Assembly: GCF_016616425.1 (NCBI RefSeq)
Contig: NZ_CP067101.1
Span: forward strand, 4,774,001-4,838,000
From: Bradyrhizobium diazoefficiens
Lineage (GTDB): Bacteria > Pseudomonadota > Alphaproteobacteria > Rhizobiales > Xanthobacteraceae
Reading direction: 5' to 3'
DNA length: 64,000 nt
This document shows positions 34,479 through 43,334 of the stretch, one piece after another. Made by a program: the position numbers and the translations under genes. The notes below the pieces were generated by a model. It was not told where the DNA came from, made no database searches, and worked only from the letters and a program-made list of their open reading frames with translations. Each line of letters begins with the position of its first letter. Positions within the stretch are counted from its first letter, which is position 1.

Positions 34479-36575
34479 ATGGGATCGCCGACTCTCGTTC
34501 TTTCACCGGGGCGATTCGTGGCAACATATCTGGACACGCTCAATGCGGAGCAGCGCCGCGCCGTCGAGCATGGCGTGGCCGAGGGCGCAACCGTGGGCGC
34601 CCCCCTGCTCGTCATTGCCGGTGCCGGCTCCGGCAAGACCAACACGCTGGCTCACCGCGTCGCGCATCTGATCGTCGCAGGCGCCGATCCGCGCCGCATC
34701 CTGTTGATGACGTTCTCGCGCCGCGCCGCGGCCGAGATGGCCGGCCGGGTCGAGCGGATCGCCCGCAAGGTGCTTGGCGAGAACAACGCCGCGATCATGC
34801 GCGATGCGCTCACCTGGGCCGGCACCTTCCACGGCATCGGCGCGCGCCTCTTGCGCGAATATGCCGAACGGATCGGCGTCGACCTTTCGTTCACCATCCA
34901 CGACCGCGAGGACTCCGCCGACCTGATGAATCTGGTCCGGCACGAGCGCGGACTGTCGAAGACCGAGAGCCGCTTTCCGGCCAAGGGCACCTGCCTGTCG
35001 ATCTACTCGCGCTGCGTCAACGCCGAGATGGAGATCGAGAAGGTGCTCGGCCAGCACTATCCCTGGTGCGCGGGCTGGGCCGCCGAGCTGAAGAGCCTGT
35101 TCGCCGCCTATGTCGAGGCGAAGCAGGCCCAGCACGTGCTCGATTACGACGACCTGTTGCTGTACTGGTCGCAGATGATGAGCGATGCGCTGATCGCGGA
35201 AGAAATCGGCGGCCGCTTCGACCACGTGCTGGTCGACGAATACCAGGACACCAACCGCCTGCAATCGTCGATCCTGCTGGCGCTGAAGCCCGACGGTCGC
35301 GGGCTCACCGTGGTCGGTGACGATGCCCAGTCGATCTATTCGTTCCGCGCCGCCACTGTGCGCAACATCCTGGACTTTCCGCAGAGCTTCTCGCCCCGCG
35401 CCGAGCTGATCACGCTCGACCGCAACTACCGCTCGACGCAGACCGTGCTGGCGGCAGCCAACGGCGTCATCGGCCTTGCGCGCGAGCGCTTCACCAAGAA
35501 CCTCTGGACCGACCGCACCGCCTCGCACAAGCCGCAGCTCGTCACTGTGCACGACGAGGCCGACCAGGCCCGCTACATCGTCGAAGAGGTGCTGGCGAAC
35601 CGCGAGCAAGGCGCGCTGCTCAAGCACCAGGCGGTGCTGTTCCGCACGTCCTCGCATTCCGGCCCGCTCGAAATCGAGCTGACCCGCCGCAACATCCCCT
35701 TCGTCAAGTTCGGCGGGCTGAAATTCCTCGATGCCGCGCACGTCAAGGACGTGCTGGCGCTGCTGCGCTTTGCCGAAAATCCGCGCGACCGCGTCGCCGG
35801 TTTCCGCATCCTGCATCTGTTGCCGGGCATCGGGCCTGCGACCGCACAGCGCGTGCTCGACCAGATGGCGGAGAGCACCGATCCGCTCGCCGCACTCGGC
35901 CAGCTACCGGTGCCGGCGCGCACCGGCGCCGACTGGACCGACTTCGTCCGCACCGTCGAGAATCTGCGCTATTCGGAATGGCCGGCCGATCTCGAACGCG
36001 TGCGGCTCTGGTACGAGCCGCATCTCGATCGCCTTCACGAGGATTCCGAAACGCGCCGCGCCGATCTGATGCAGCTCGAGCAGATCGCGAGCGGCTATGC
36101 TTCGCGCGAGAAGTTCCTGACCGAGCTCACGCTCGATCCGCCGGATGCGACCAGCGATAAATCAGGGCCACCCTTGCGCGACGAGGATTATCTGATCCTC
36201 TCCACCATCCACTCGGCCAAAGGCCAGGAGTGGAAATCGGTGTTCGTGCTCAACGTCGTCGACGGCTGCATGCCCTCCGATCTCGGCGCCGGCACCTCTG
36301 CCGAGCTCGAGGAGGAGCGCCGCCTGCTCTATGTCGCGATGACCCGCGCCAAGGACGATCTGCACCTCGTCGTGCCGCAGCGCTTCTTCACCCACGGCCA
36401 GGCCGCCAAGGGCGACCGCCACGTCTACGCCTCGCGCACCCGCTTCATCCCGGAACAGCTGATCCACCTGTTCGAGCGCACCGCCTGGCCGAAGGCCGCA
36501 GCGGCTGGCGTGCGCGCCGCGTCGCAAGGTCCCAAGATCGACATCGGCGCGCGGATGCGGGGGATGTGGCGGTAG
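34479..36575 (+). CDS. UvrD/PcrA-type ATP-dependent DNA helicase
   Basis: 698 residues from the ATG at 34479; a GTG at 34518 is also possible. Superfamily 1A motifs occur in order: Q-motif LNAEQRRAV, Walker A GAGSGKT, motif Ia TFSRRAAAEM, Walker B DEYQDTN, motif III VGDDAQSIYSFR, motif IV LDRNYRS, motif V STIHSAKGQEWKSV and motif VI YVAMTRAKDDL. Length is typical of UvrD/PcrA-like helicases, but the 1B insertion is smaller and the C-terminus short, so it is not necessarily the cell's main UvrD. It converges on rlmB. Confidence 0.92.
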   Translation: MGSPTLVLSPGRFVATYLDTLNAEQRRAVEHGVAEGATVGAPLLVIAGAGSGKTNTLAHRVAHLIVAGADPRRILLMTFSRRAAAEMAGRVERIARKVLGENNAAIMRDALTWAGTFHGIGARLLREYAERIGVDLSFTIHDREDSADLMNLVRHERGLSKTESRFPAKGTCLSIYSRCVNAEMEIEKVLGQHYPWCAGWAAELKSLFAAYVEAKQAQHVLDYDDLLLYWSQMMSDALIAEEIGGRFDHVLVDEYQDTNRLQSSILLALKPDGRGLTVVGDDAQSIYSFRAATVRNILDFPQSFSPRAELITLDRNYRSTQTVLAAANGVIGLARERFTKNLWTDRTASHKPQLVTVHDEADQARYIVEEVLANREQGALLKHQAVLFRTSSHSGPLEIELTRRNIPFVKFGGLKFLDAAHVKDVLALLRFAENPRDRVAGFRILHLLPGIGPATAQRVLDQMAESTDPLAALGQLPVPARTGADWTDFVRTVENLRYSEWPADLERVRLWYEPHLDRLHEDSETRRADLMQLEQIASGYASREKFLTELTLDPPDATSDKSGPPLRDEDYLILSTIHSAKGQEWKSVFVLNVVDGCMPSDLGAGTSAELEEERRLLYVAMTRAKDDLHLVVPQRFFTHGQAAKGDRHVYASRTRFIPEQLIHLFERTAWPKAAAAGVRAASQGPKIDIGARMRGMWR

Positions 36576-36639
36576 GTCCGGGCCGGATTGAACAACGGCT
36601 GTTCGACGGTGCGGGAATGATGAGCTGGCTGGCTTCGGG

Positions 36640-37482
36640 CTACGACGTCACGCCTTGCTTCATCAGCCCGAGCCGGCTGGCGCCGACATAGAGTGCGAGC
36701 ACGGCGGCATTGGAGACGTTGAGGCTCTTGATCTCACCGGGCATGTCGAGCCGCGCCACGACGCTGCAGGTCTCGCGGGTCAATTGCCGCAAGCCCTTGC
36801 CTTCGGCGCCAAGCACCAGCGCGAGCGGCTCGCGCAGCGCGACGCTCGAGAGATCCTCGCTGCCTTCGCTGTCGAGGCCGACGGTCTGGAAGCCACGCTC
36901 GTTCAGCGCAGTCAGCGCACGGGCAAGGTTCTGGACGGTGATGAGCGGCACGAGCTCGAGCGCGCCGGAGGCGGCTTTCGCGAGCACGCCGGTGGCTTCG
37001 GGGCTGTGACGCGCGGTGGTGACGATCGCCTTCACCGCAAAGGCCGCGGCCGAGCGCAGGATGGCACCCACATTGTGGGGATCGGTGATCTGGTCGAGCA
37101 CCAGCACCATGCCTTCCTGCTTCAGAGTCTCGATGTCAGGCGAAGGCAGAGGGTCGGCTTCCGCGAGCAGGCCTTGATGCACGGCGTCGGGCGAGAGCAG
37201 CCGGTCGATCTCCTGAGGTCGAACGATCTCAGGCGTGACGCGGGTCTCGATGTTTTCTTCCGCCAGCCGCCGCGCAGCATTCTCGGTCAGCGTCAGCTTG
37301 CGGATCCGCCGCTCCGGATTCGCCAGCGCCATGGTGACGGTGTGCCAGCCATAGAGGATGACGGGGCCGTCGCCGTGCGAATCGCGGTCGCGCCAGGCCG
37401 GCCGGCCGGTCGATTTTCCGGGCCTGTTGAAGGGCTTAGCTCCCCCGCGGGGGCCTTTGGGAGTGAATTTTCGATCCTTCAT
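36640..37482 (-). CDS. rlmB: 23S rRNA (guanosine-2'-O)-methyltransferase
   Basis: 280 residues. An N-terminal L30e-like substrate-binding domain (LYGWHTVTMALANPERRI) is followed by the SPOUT fold with DPHNVGAILRSAAAF, LVLGAEGKGLR and the trefoil-knot motif IKSLNVSNAAVLALY. It methylates G2251 in the peptidyl-transferase P loop. A basic tail (about 35 residues) precedes the canonical domain. The ATG at 37482 is preferred over an upstream TTG at 37518. It precedes tRNA-Tyr on the opposite strand. Confidence 0.93.
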   Translation of the reverse strand: MKDRKFTPKGPRGGAKPFNRPGKSTGRPAWRDRDSHGDGPVILYGWHTVTMALANPERRIRKLTLTENAARRLAEENIETRVTPEIVRPQEIDRLLSPDAVHQGLLAEADPLPSPDIETLKQEGMVLVLDQITDPHNVGAILRSAAAFAVKAIVTTARHSPEATGVLAKAASGALELVPLITVQNLARALTALNERGFQTVGLDSEGSEDLSSVALREPLALVLGAEGKGLRQLTRETCSVVARLDMPGEIKSLNVSNAAVLALYVGASRLGLMKQGVTS

Positions 37483-37689
37483 GGGCTCGCTTGTGTCACG
37501 GGTTCCGGAATATGGCAATTTGGGTGGCTTGGAAGGCGATTTTAGCTGTTCGCCTCGGTTGACTTTGCCCTATCGGATCGCCCATAACCGCGCCCGGTCG
37601 CGCCCCCATCCGGGCTGCCGCGGCCTTCACGTTCCATGGCCGTCTTCGGTCCGCCGGCAAGGTCCGGCCCGATTGTGCTGCCGTCGAGC

Positions 37690-37775
37690 GGGGGAGTGTC
37701 CCGAGTGGCAAAGGGAGCTGACTGTAAATCAGCCGCCTCATGGCTTCGCAGGTTCGAGTCCTGCCTCCCCCACCA
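37690..37775 (+). tRNA. tRNA-Tyr (GTA anticodon)
   Basis: GGGGGAG at the 5' end pairs with CTCCCCC, then A and encoded CCA. The anticodon loop CTGTAAA gives GTA. It has the long class II variable arm expected for bacterial tRNA-Tyr. 86 nucleotides including CCA. Confidence 0.96.
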
Positions 37776-37941
37776 GCCTTCGCTCGCTTCGCGAGCTACG
37801 GCTAGGCAAGCCAGTTCAGGACATCATTAAGCGAAAGAGCGAAGGCTGCCACGCCGTAGCCGGTAGGCGTAGGCGGGCTGTAGGCGGGCTGACGGCCCAA
37901 ACCGATTTCCAATCGCGACTGCGGCACGCTCCCACCAAACA

Positions 37942-37974
37942 AAACGCCCGTCCGCATCATACGGACGGGCGTTT
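37942..37974 (-). terminator. Bidirectional rho-independent terminator
   Basis: AAACGCCCGTCCG (37942-37954) and CGGACGGGCGTTT (37962-37974) form a perfect 13-bp stem. On the minus strand it follows the glycine/tyrosine-rich protein gene by 22 bases and is succeeded by a T-rich stretch. Confidence 0.9.
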
Positions 37975-37996
37975 CGTCGGCTCAACCGATCGGAGA

Positions 37997-38473
37997 TCAG
38001 TAGTAGCGGCGCAGCACGCGGTGGCCGCCGTAATAGTAGGGCGCAGGCGCGCGGCGATGGGCGTAGCCGTAGCGCGGACCGTAGCCATAGTGCACGCGCG
38101 GCAGATAGCCGTAGCGCGGGCCGTAGCCGTAGCGATACGGACGGTAGTACGGGCGCTGATAGGGAGCCACTGCGGCACGATAGCCGTAGCCGTAATTGGC
38201 GGGCGCGACGACCGCGTCTTCACGGTAGGTCGGATACGGCGCGAAGGCGCCCGGACCGGTATAGGTCGGGCCCTGGTTGACATAGTAATACTGTGTGGTC
38301 GGCTCGGCGAGACGCTCATAGGCGCCATAGCCATAGCCGCCGCAACCGGTGTTGCAGCCGGAATAGACCGGCGCAACCGGCTGGCACGGGTTGAAGCCGC
38401 ACGCCGCGGCCGGCGCGGTGGCGGCGAACATCACGGCAGCCGCCGCGACCAGTCCCGAAATCATCTGACGCAT
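37997..38473 (-). CDS. Secreted Gly/Tyr-rich protein
   Basis: 158 residues from an ATG with GGAGAGAG upstream. A signal peptide (ISGLVAAAAVMFAATAPAAA) precedes a cysteine-rich start of the mature chain (CGFNPCQP, CNTGCGGYGYG). The C-terminal half is a run of Gly-Tyr-Arg repeats such as RYGYGPRYGY. Such proteins are envelope-associated and common in Bradyrhizobium, of unknown role. It lies 43 bases downstream of the next small secreted protein, possibly in the same transcript. Confidence 0.7.
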   Translation of the reverse strand: MRQMISGLVAAAAVMFAATAPAAACGFNPCQPVAPVYSGCNTGCGGYGYGAYERLAEPTTQYYYVNQGPTYTGPGAFAPYPTYREDAVVAPANYGYGYRAAVAPYQRPYYRPYRYGYGPRYGYLPRVHYGYGPRYGYAHRRAPAPYYYGGHRVLRRYY

Positions 38474-38516
38474 TACTCTCTCCTGTTGATTTTCGTTTGT
38501 TGGATTTTGACGTTTC

Positions 38517-39002
38517 TTAACCCGGCGGCCTGCCGGGCGCTTGGACATGCGGCCGCGGTCGCGGGGACCGCGGACGATCGTTGATCTCGGGCGCGAGGAT
38601 CACCGGCGGCGGATCGACGGGCACATCCATCTGCGGCGGCAGCGGCGCCGATTGTGCGCCCCAGCTCCGGAGGTAGCTCTCGGCCGGCTTCGGCAATTTG
38701 CGGTTCGCGGGCGGCTCGACCTCAAGCCGGCCGTAGCCGGGCCGCAGACCCAGCGTCGGATAATAATGGCCGACGTCGTCGGGCTGTCGCTCGGCGATGT
38801 AGCGCCCGCCATAGATCGTGGGCTGCACCTGCTGGTTCTTGCCAAGGCCCCAGACACCCTCGACAACGCTGTAGGACGCGTCGATGCTGTTGATGATGAT
38901 CGGCACGCCGGGCCGGCCGGGAACGACGATGTCGAAACCGCCGCCGGCAAACGCCGTCGCGGGCAGTCCGATCAGAAAGGCGGCAAGCGCCACAGCGCGC
39001 AT
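38517..39002 (-). CDS. Small secreted Pro-rich protein, function unknown
   Basis: 161 residues; residues 1-19 form a signal peptide (RAVALAAFLIGLPATAFA). The mature N-terminus FDIVVPGRPGVPIIINSIDASYSVVEG is followed by a GGRYIAERQPDD segment and a Pro/Arg-rich C-terminus. No family recognised. The upstream TTG at 39029 is less likely than the ATG at 39002. It is probably cotranscribed with the Gly/Tyr-rich protein downstream. Confidence 0.6.
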   Translation of the reverse strand: MRAVALAAFLIGLPATAFAGGGFDIVVPGRPGVPIIINSIDASYSVVEGVWGLGKNQQVQPTIYGGRYIAERQPDDVGHYYPTLGLRPGYGRLEVEPPANRKLPKPAESYLRSWGAQSAPLPPQMDVPVDPPPVILAPEINDRPRSPRPRPHVQAPGRPPG

Positions 39003-39286
39003 GAGGAGACCCCGGTTATGCGGCGACAACCTACCCGATCGCGGCGCTGAGAGGGTTAAGGCCCGCTCACCAACTTCCGGTAAGCCTAATGTGTAACGAT
39101 TGCGCGCCGCTCAAATGCTGCAAGGCGAGCTAGCGAAGCGTTAACGGCACCGCGCTCACCGATCGGAACTACGCCCATAGGCTCACATCCGTGTGACCGT
39201 CCGGCTGCGAAAATCTGCCGGTTTCACCGGAACGTCCGGCGCGTTCGGCATTTAGCTTCCGTCAATCACAACGGGAGCCAACAACC

Positions 39287-39739
39287 ATGAATATCAAACT
39301 CCTCGGCGCCGTCGCGATCGCGACCACCACACTCGCGGGCTCCGCGATGGCACAGACGGTGGTCAATAATCCCGCCCGCTGTTCGGCCGAATTCCCCAAC
39401 GCCAATTGCCGGAGTCTCGGACCGGGACAAACGTATACCGAGAGGGGTTATCGCCATCATCGCCGCATGTCCTACCGCCAGACCAACGCCGATCGGAATG
39501 ACGACTGGAACAGGAGCCGCACCGGCTTCTGGCCGACCGACGTCGCCGCCGGCGTAGCTGGCGCTGCGATCGGCACCGCAGGCGCCATTGCGACCGCACC
39601 GTTCCGCAGCTGGAATAATTCCTACGCCTACGACAACCGCGGTTGGGATACCCGCACCTACGCCCAGCGTAACGGCTTCGTCTGTACGCCCGGGACGTGG
39701 TTCAAGGGCCAGGACGGCCGCCGGCACATCTGCCAGTAA
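39287..39739 (+). CDS. Small secreted protein, function unknown
   Basis: 150 residues. A cleavable signal (MNIKLLGAVAIATTTLAGSAMAQ) precedes a mature chain with a central Gly/Ala-rich hydrophobic segment (AAGVAGAAIGTAGAIATAP) and four cysteines (RCSAEF, NCRSLG, VCTPGTW, HICQ) that may form disulfides. GGGAG lies 8 bases before the ATG. The pattern of early and late cysteine pairs is common in Rhizobiales periplasmic proteins. Precedes tRNA-Thr. Confidence 0.7.
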   Translation: MNIKLLGAVAIATTTLAGSAMAQTVVNNPARCSAEFPNANCRSLGPGQTYTERGYRHHRRMSYRQTNADRNDDWNRSRTGFWPTDVAAGVAGAAIGTAGAIATAPFRSWNNSYAYDNRGWDTRTYAQRNGFVCTPGTWFKGQDGRRHICQ

Positions 39740-39907
39740 GGCGATACAAGTCGAACGCGAGACATCGGGCGGCCTTCAGGGCCGCCTGATTCATGTCTCG
39801 CGAGAACGACCTTCGGGTTCTGGCACTTTCCGACCAAGTCTGGTATTGCGGCGCGCACGGGTGGACGGCCCCGGCCCATGCCGGCCCTGCCCGCGTCTTC
39901 AGGCGTC

Positions 39908-39982
39908 GCCGGCTTAGCTCAGCGGTAGAGCAGCGGTTTTGTAAACCGAAGGTCGGGGGTTCAATCCCCTCAGCCGGCACCA
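39908..39982 (+). tRNA. tRNA-Thr (TGT anticodon)
   Basis: GCCGGCT pairs with AGCCGGC, followed by A and encoded CCA. The anticodon loop TTTGTAA gives TGT. 75 nucleotides. Accessory DNA begins directly after it, so its 3' end is a plausible insertion site, although I found no second copy of its 3' end in the window. Confidence 0.95.
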
Positions 39983-40339
39983 GTGTCTACAATGGCTTAG
40001 CGGAAAAATGTAGCCCCACTCTTCCAATCCACCTCTCGCAAGTGGCGCTGTGGGGATACATGGGGCTACAATAATCATGGAGTCCGTGGGGCAACATACG
40101 TCAGTCGCCCGACGGATTTCCACTCCAAGATTTGGGCGAAATATCCGCACCATCATTTCCTTGTTGCGCGTGACGGCTCGCCGAGTCGTGTCGTAATGAA
40201 TCTTGAATCTTCCAGCAAACTATTCGCAGGACTCCCGGCGTACAATCGCCGGATGCTCCTTATATGAGAACTCTTTCTAGTTCGCACGGCCCTGAAGCGC
40301 TGGTCGCAGGGATGGTGTCTCAGTTTGGATTGGGGTTAT
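39983..40339. other. Accessory-region gap with one inverted repeat, no gene
   Basis: This 357-base stretch contains TGTAGCCCCA (40009-40018) and its exact complement TGGGGCTACA (40061-40070) but no credible ORF. Its composition is less GC-rich than its surroundings. It could be remnant integrase or IS end sequence. Confidence 0.5.
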
Positions 40340-41143
40340 TCATAGAGTTCTTCTTGTAGGGGCCGCGAACCGGGTTGGCGGGATCAACATGGCAACCACG
40401 TCCGTCATCTTCATAACGCGGTCAACCAGACCAGCCGCCATTGCCGGGGTCGCGCCAAGCATCTTATGAACGCGGCAAAAATTGTAGAACATGAAATAGC
40501 GCGCCAGCGCGTGGCAGCGGCTCTCAAACTTCTTGCTGAACGCATTAGTCAGGCGGGTGAACTGGCGCATTGACATGCGCATGGTGAGGTTCTGGCGCTC
40601 GGCAAACGACGTTTTGATCAGCTCCGGGTCGGGGTTGCCCATAATCGGGGTCTTGATCGCACTGTAGCGGCCAGCGCCAGCATAGTCGTTCGCGAAAATC
40701 TTGTTCAGCATCGCATAGTCGGCATCGAATCGACCTCCGCAACGGCCTTCAAATAGGCCTTGTGGCCGTCCGTGGTGAGCTGGACGCGGTTGGCAGGCGA
40801 GCCTTCAAGTCCTCCATGAACGAAATATCGGTATGCTGGCTGCGGTTGCCACCATGCCAAGACACGATCAGCTTGGAGTCGGCGTCAATTGCCGTCCACG
40901 TCCAAACGTCGCCAGCGGCTTCAGTGCGGCCTTCGCGAATTTAACGTTCTTGGTGTAGCTGAACGACCAAATCTCGTCGCACTGAACGGCCTTTGCAGCC
41001 ACGCCGCGCACTGTCTTGTCGTGGAAGGCCGCGCAAGCCAACCCGGCGTCTATCAGAAGCTTGGATACGGTATTGATGGAAACCCCAGTAATGCGGCTGA
41101 TGGACCGCATGTACTTCAAGCCCAACATAATCCCTCCTCGCAA
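40340..41143 (-). pseudogene. Degenerate IS1-like transposase
   Basis: Read on the minus strand the pieces are: an N-terminal part with ITGVSINTVSKLL and CDEIWSFSYTKN (40868-41143); then, in other frames, VWTWTAIDADSKL and VSWHGGNRSQHTDISF, then QLTTDGHKAYLKAV; and a C-terminal part with TSFAERQNLTMRMSMRQFTR and a YFMFYNFCRVHKML tail (40340-40711). The DDE aspartates are identifiable in AIDADS and TTDGH. At least two frameshifts break the frame, so it is inactive. Clear IS ends were not located. Confidence 0.8.
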
Positions 41144-41595
41144 ATGACCGCCGTGACCTCATCAAGGATTGGATCTGGTTCGTAACTTGGCGCGGGTGGT
41201 CGAAGGCGCCGCCCTGTCGCGACGTGAAGGCTCACACGAGGCCAAGCGTGGCGGTCGCACATCTCGATTGCGTGTTTTACCCTCGGCGGCTTGGCAGTGG
41301 GTGCGACATGACGACACGTGGAGATCACGACGGCGGCGTCAGAGAACTCGGAGCACTTCGGCCGCGCCGTCATCACCGGCCACCGCGTCTGCTGCGGTCG
41401 GCTCTCCTTCGCCTCTACGTCGGCGTAAAGGTGGTCGGCAACGCCTTCCTGCAGAAGCCCATAGGCCCTCGTTGCATCGGATCGTGGCACACCCCTTCAC
41501 CCCTTCCGCCGACCAGACGGCGTCTCGTCGGGCGCGGGCAGCAGCTGGCGCTATCGTGGGACCGCCCCAATTCGGGGCAAGTCGGTGCCGTCACA
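41144..41595. other. 452-base accessory gap, no supported gene
   Basis: Several open frames on both strands, none with conserved-looking motifs. Possibly remnant of a mobile element between the decayed transposase and the mobilisation module. Confidence 0.5.
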
Positions 41596-41928
41596 CTACT
41601 CGAAGGCCTTGTTGCGGAAGGCCGCGGCCTGGGCGGGAGTCAGACGAGCGCGCACCTCGTCGCCGATGAGAGCTGCCACGGAGGGCTCCAGCCTGCCTTG
41701 CTCGAGCAGGTCCCACACGGCGCGGCCCACCACCCCTTCGCGAATGCCCTGTTCCCGCGCCGACGCTTCGTGCAGCTTGCGCTTCTCCTGAACGAGGGCG
41801 AGGCGGAGGGCCGCGAGCCGCTGCTCCGATCGCGCGACGGCGCTGCGGCGTTGAACACGTAGGGCCTCGTCCCCGCCACCGTCGCCGGGGGCTTCGTCAG
41901 GGATGGCGCCATCAGAAAGGAAAGTCAT
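41596..41928 (-). CDS. Small coiled-coil mobilisation-associated protein
   Basis: 110 residues, largely helical with heptad-like Leu spacing (VARSEQRLAALRLALVQEKRKLHE) and a C-terminal LTPAQAAAFRNKAF segment. Size, charge and position (divergent from a relaxase with an oriT-like dyad between) resemble TraC/TraD-type accessory proteins of rhizobial plasmids, which help assemble the relaxosome. The identification rests mainly on synteny. GGAG sits about 10 bases before the ATG at 41928. Confidence 0.5.
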   Translation of the reverse strand: MTFLSDGAIPDEAPGDGGGDEALRVQRRSAVARSEQRLAALRLALVQEKRKLHEASAREQGIREGVVGRAVWDLLEQGRLEPSVAALIGDEVRARLTPAQAAAFRNKAFE

Positions 41929-42250
41929 TAGGATGCTCCATTAGGCTTGGATTGCAGGAGCCCCCCATTATTGTCAGGATCCTGCAACGATCCAGAGCCT
42001 CGTTTAAGCTTTTCGTCGCCCAGGCGCCGTGCCGTTCTCGTCGCCACCAAGACTGCGATCAAGGACTTTCGCTCAGGCTGGCATCGGTGCAAGCACTTCC
42101 CTCATCACGGAGCCCTGACCACGATCCAACGGGCGGGCTAGAGTTCGCCCGTTGGATCGAAGTCCAGGACAGGACGGTTTTTGCAGCCTTCCCTCTTGCA
42201 AGCTCGGCCCATAGGCTCCTCTGCAGCTTCATCTATACATTGGGTCAAAC
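41929..42250. promoter_or_regulatory. Divergent region with oriT-like inverted repeat
   Basis: No gene. A perfect 14-base inverted repeat CGATCCAACGGGCG (42122-42135) and CGCCCGTTGGATCG (42146-42159) surrounds a 10-base loop GGCTAGAGTT. Reading CTAGAGTTCGCCC across loop and right arm resembles the RSF1010-type nic region CTAAGTGCGCCC as I remember it. Being between a MOBQ relaxase and an accessory protein, this is a candidate origin of transfer. Confidence 0.45.
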
Positions 42251-43201
42251 GTGAGCGATCACTTCGGTCTAGATCTGAGCGTGGTACAGCGCAGCCGTGG
42301 GCAGACCGCCATGGAGCGCTCTCTCTATCAGCTCCGCGGTTCTGCACGGCTGCCCGATGGTTCTGTCGTGGACTATTCGGATCGAACTGATCACGTCGCG
42401 CACTTCATCGTCGCACCCGACGATGCGCCCGCTTGGGCCACCAACTGGAAGGAGTTGTGGACTAGGGCTGCCGCCGCAGAGACGCGGGCGAACGCGCAGG
42501 AGGCGCGTCTCATTGAACTGTCGCTGCCGCGCGCGCTGGCGCGAGAGGATTGGATCGAAATCGCCCGGCGGGTGGCCAAAGCTCTCGCGAAGCGCGGCAT
42601 GGTGGTACAAGTGGATATCCACTGTCCGATCGCATCTGACGGAGGCCTGAATCCCCACGTCCACTTCATGCTCACAATGCGCGAAATCAAGGATGGAAAA
42701 TTTGCGCAAAAGAAAGCTCGCCACTGGAACCAGGAGTTCTACGGCAAGGCGTCCGTCATCCGCCGCGAAATGGCGGAGGTCTTGGACCGGTACTGCCAGA
42801 AGCGAGGCGTCGACTACCACGCCGATCACCGCTCGAATCTCGAGCGGGGCCTGCCTCCGGCTGAGGTCCGTCTGGCGCGCTGGAACGTGCTGCACTACAA
42901 GCGGACCGGAAAGAAGACCCCTGCCCTGGAGCGGCGCGACCGGGAGCGCGCAGCCAAGGCGGAGCTCGCCCGCCTGGAGGCCGAATGCCGTGAAGTCGAG
43001 CGCGAGCTGGAGCTCGCCCGAGCGGAGGAGGCGGCGCCCATCGCCCCCATGAACTCGCGTGAGCCGATGACCTGGCCGGTCCGCCCCTCCGTCAAAGCTA
43101 TGACCGCGCGCGCGACGCCCGATCGTCCTACTAAGGCGTTCGCGGCTCTCATGTCCTCGGTTTCTATGGATGAACCGTCCGCTCCCCGGTACAGACCGTA
43201 G
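42251..43201 (+). CDS. MobA/MobL-family relaxase (MOBQ)
   Basis: 316 residues. The relaxase core shows a motif I-like tyrosine in SLYQLRG (Y26), the ELSLPRALAREDW helix, and the metal-binding histidines in VDIH (H124) and NPHVHFMLT (H136, H138). A KAEAELARLEAECR-like helical tail follows. Unlike TraA there is no helicase domain. It nicks DNA at oriT and carries the strand to a recipient using a type IV system encoded elsewhere. The GTG at 42251 is the first in-frame start; the customary MAIYHL opening is absent, so the N-terminus may be slightly shortened. Confidence 0.85.
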   Translation: MSDHFGLDLSVVQRSRGQTAMERSLYQLRGSARLPDGSVVDYSDRTDHVAHFIVAPDDAPAWATNWKELWTRAAAAETRANAQEARLIELSLPRALAREDWIEIARRVAKALAKRGMVVQVDIHCPIASDGGLNPHVHFMLTMREIKDGKFAQKKARHWNQEFYGKASVIRREMAEVLDRYCQKRGVDYHADHRSNLERGLPPAEVRLARWNVLHYKRTGKKTPALERRDRERAAKAELARLEAECREVERELELARAEEAAPIAPMNSREPMTWPVRPSVKAMTARATPDRPTKAFAALMSSVSMDEPSAPRYRP

Positions 43202-43334
43202 CTGTTAATCGGCGTGGGGTCCCGGCGCAGTCGGTCCGAAACATCGCCTCGCGAACCTTCCCTGGATACGCAAGGCGCCCCAGTTTGGAAGTCGCTGATC
43301 GGCGGTGAGAACCGAGTTACCTGATTCACCTCGC

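Noticed and set aside
41169..41862. Overlapping open frames on both strands between the IS remnant and relaxase
   Set aside because: No motif, start site or codon pattern supports any of them except the 110-residue minus-strand ORF.
41979..41990. ATCCTGC as an RP4-type nic site
   Set aside because: The relaxase is MOBQ, not MOBP, and there is no adjacent inverted repeat here.
39908..43334. Complete tRNA-Thr island with attR
   Set aside because: I looked for a second copy of the tRNA 3' end to the right and found none, so the right boundary is not defined.
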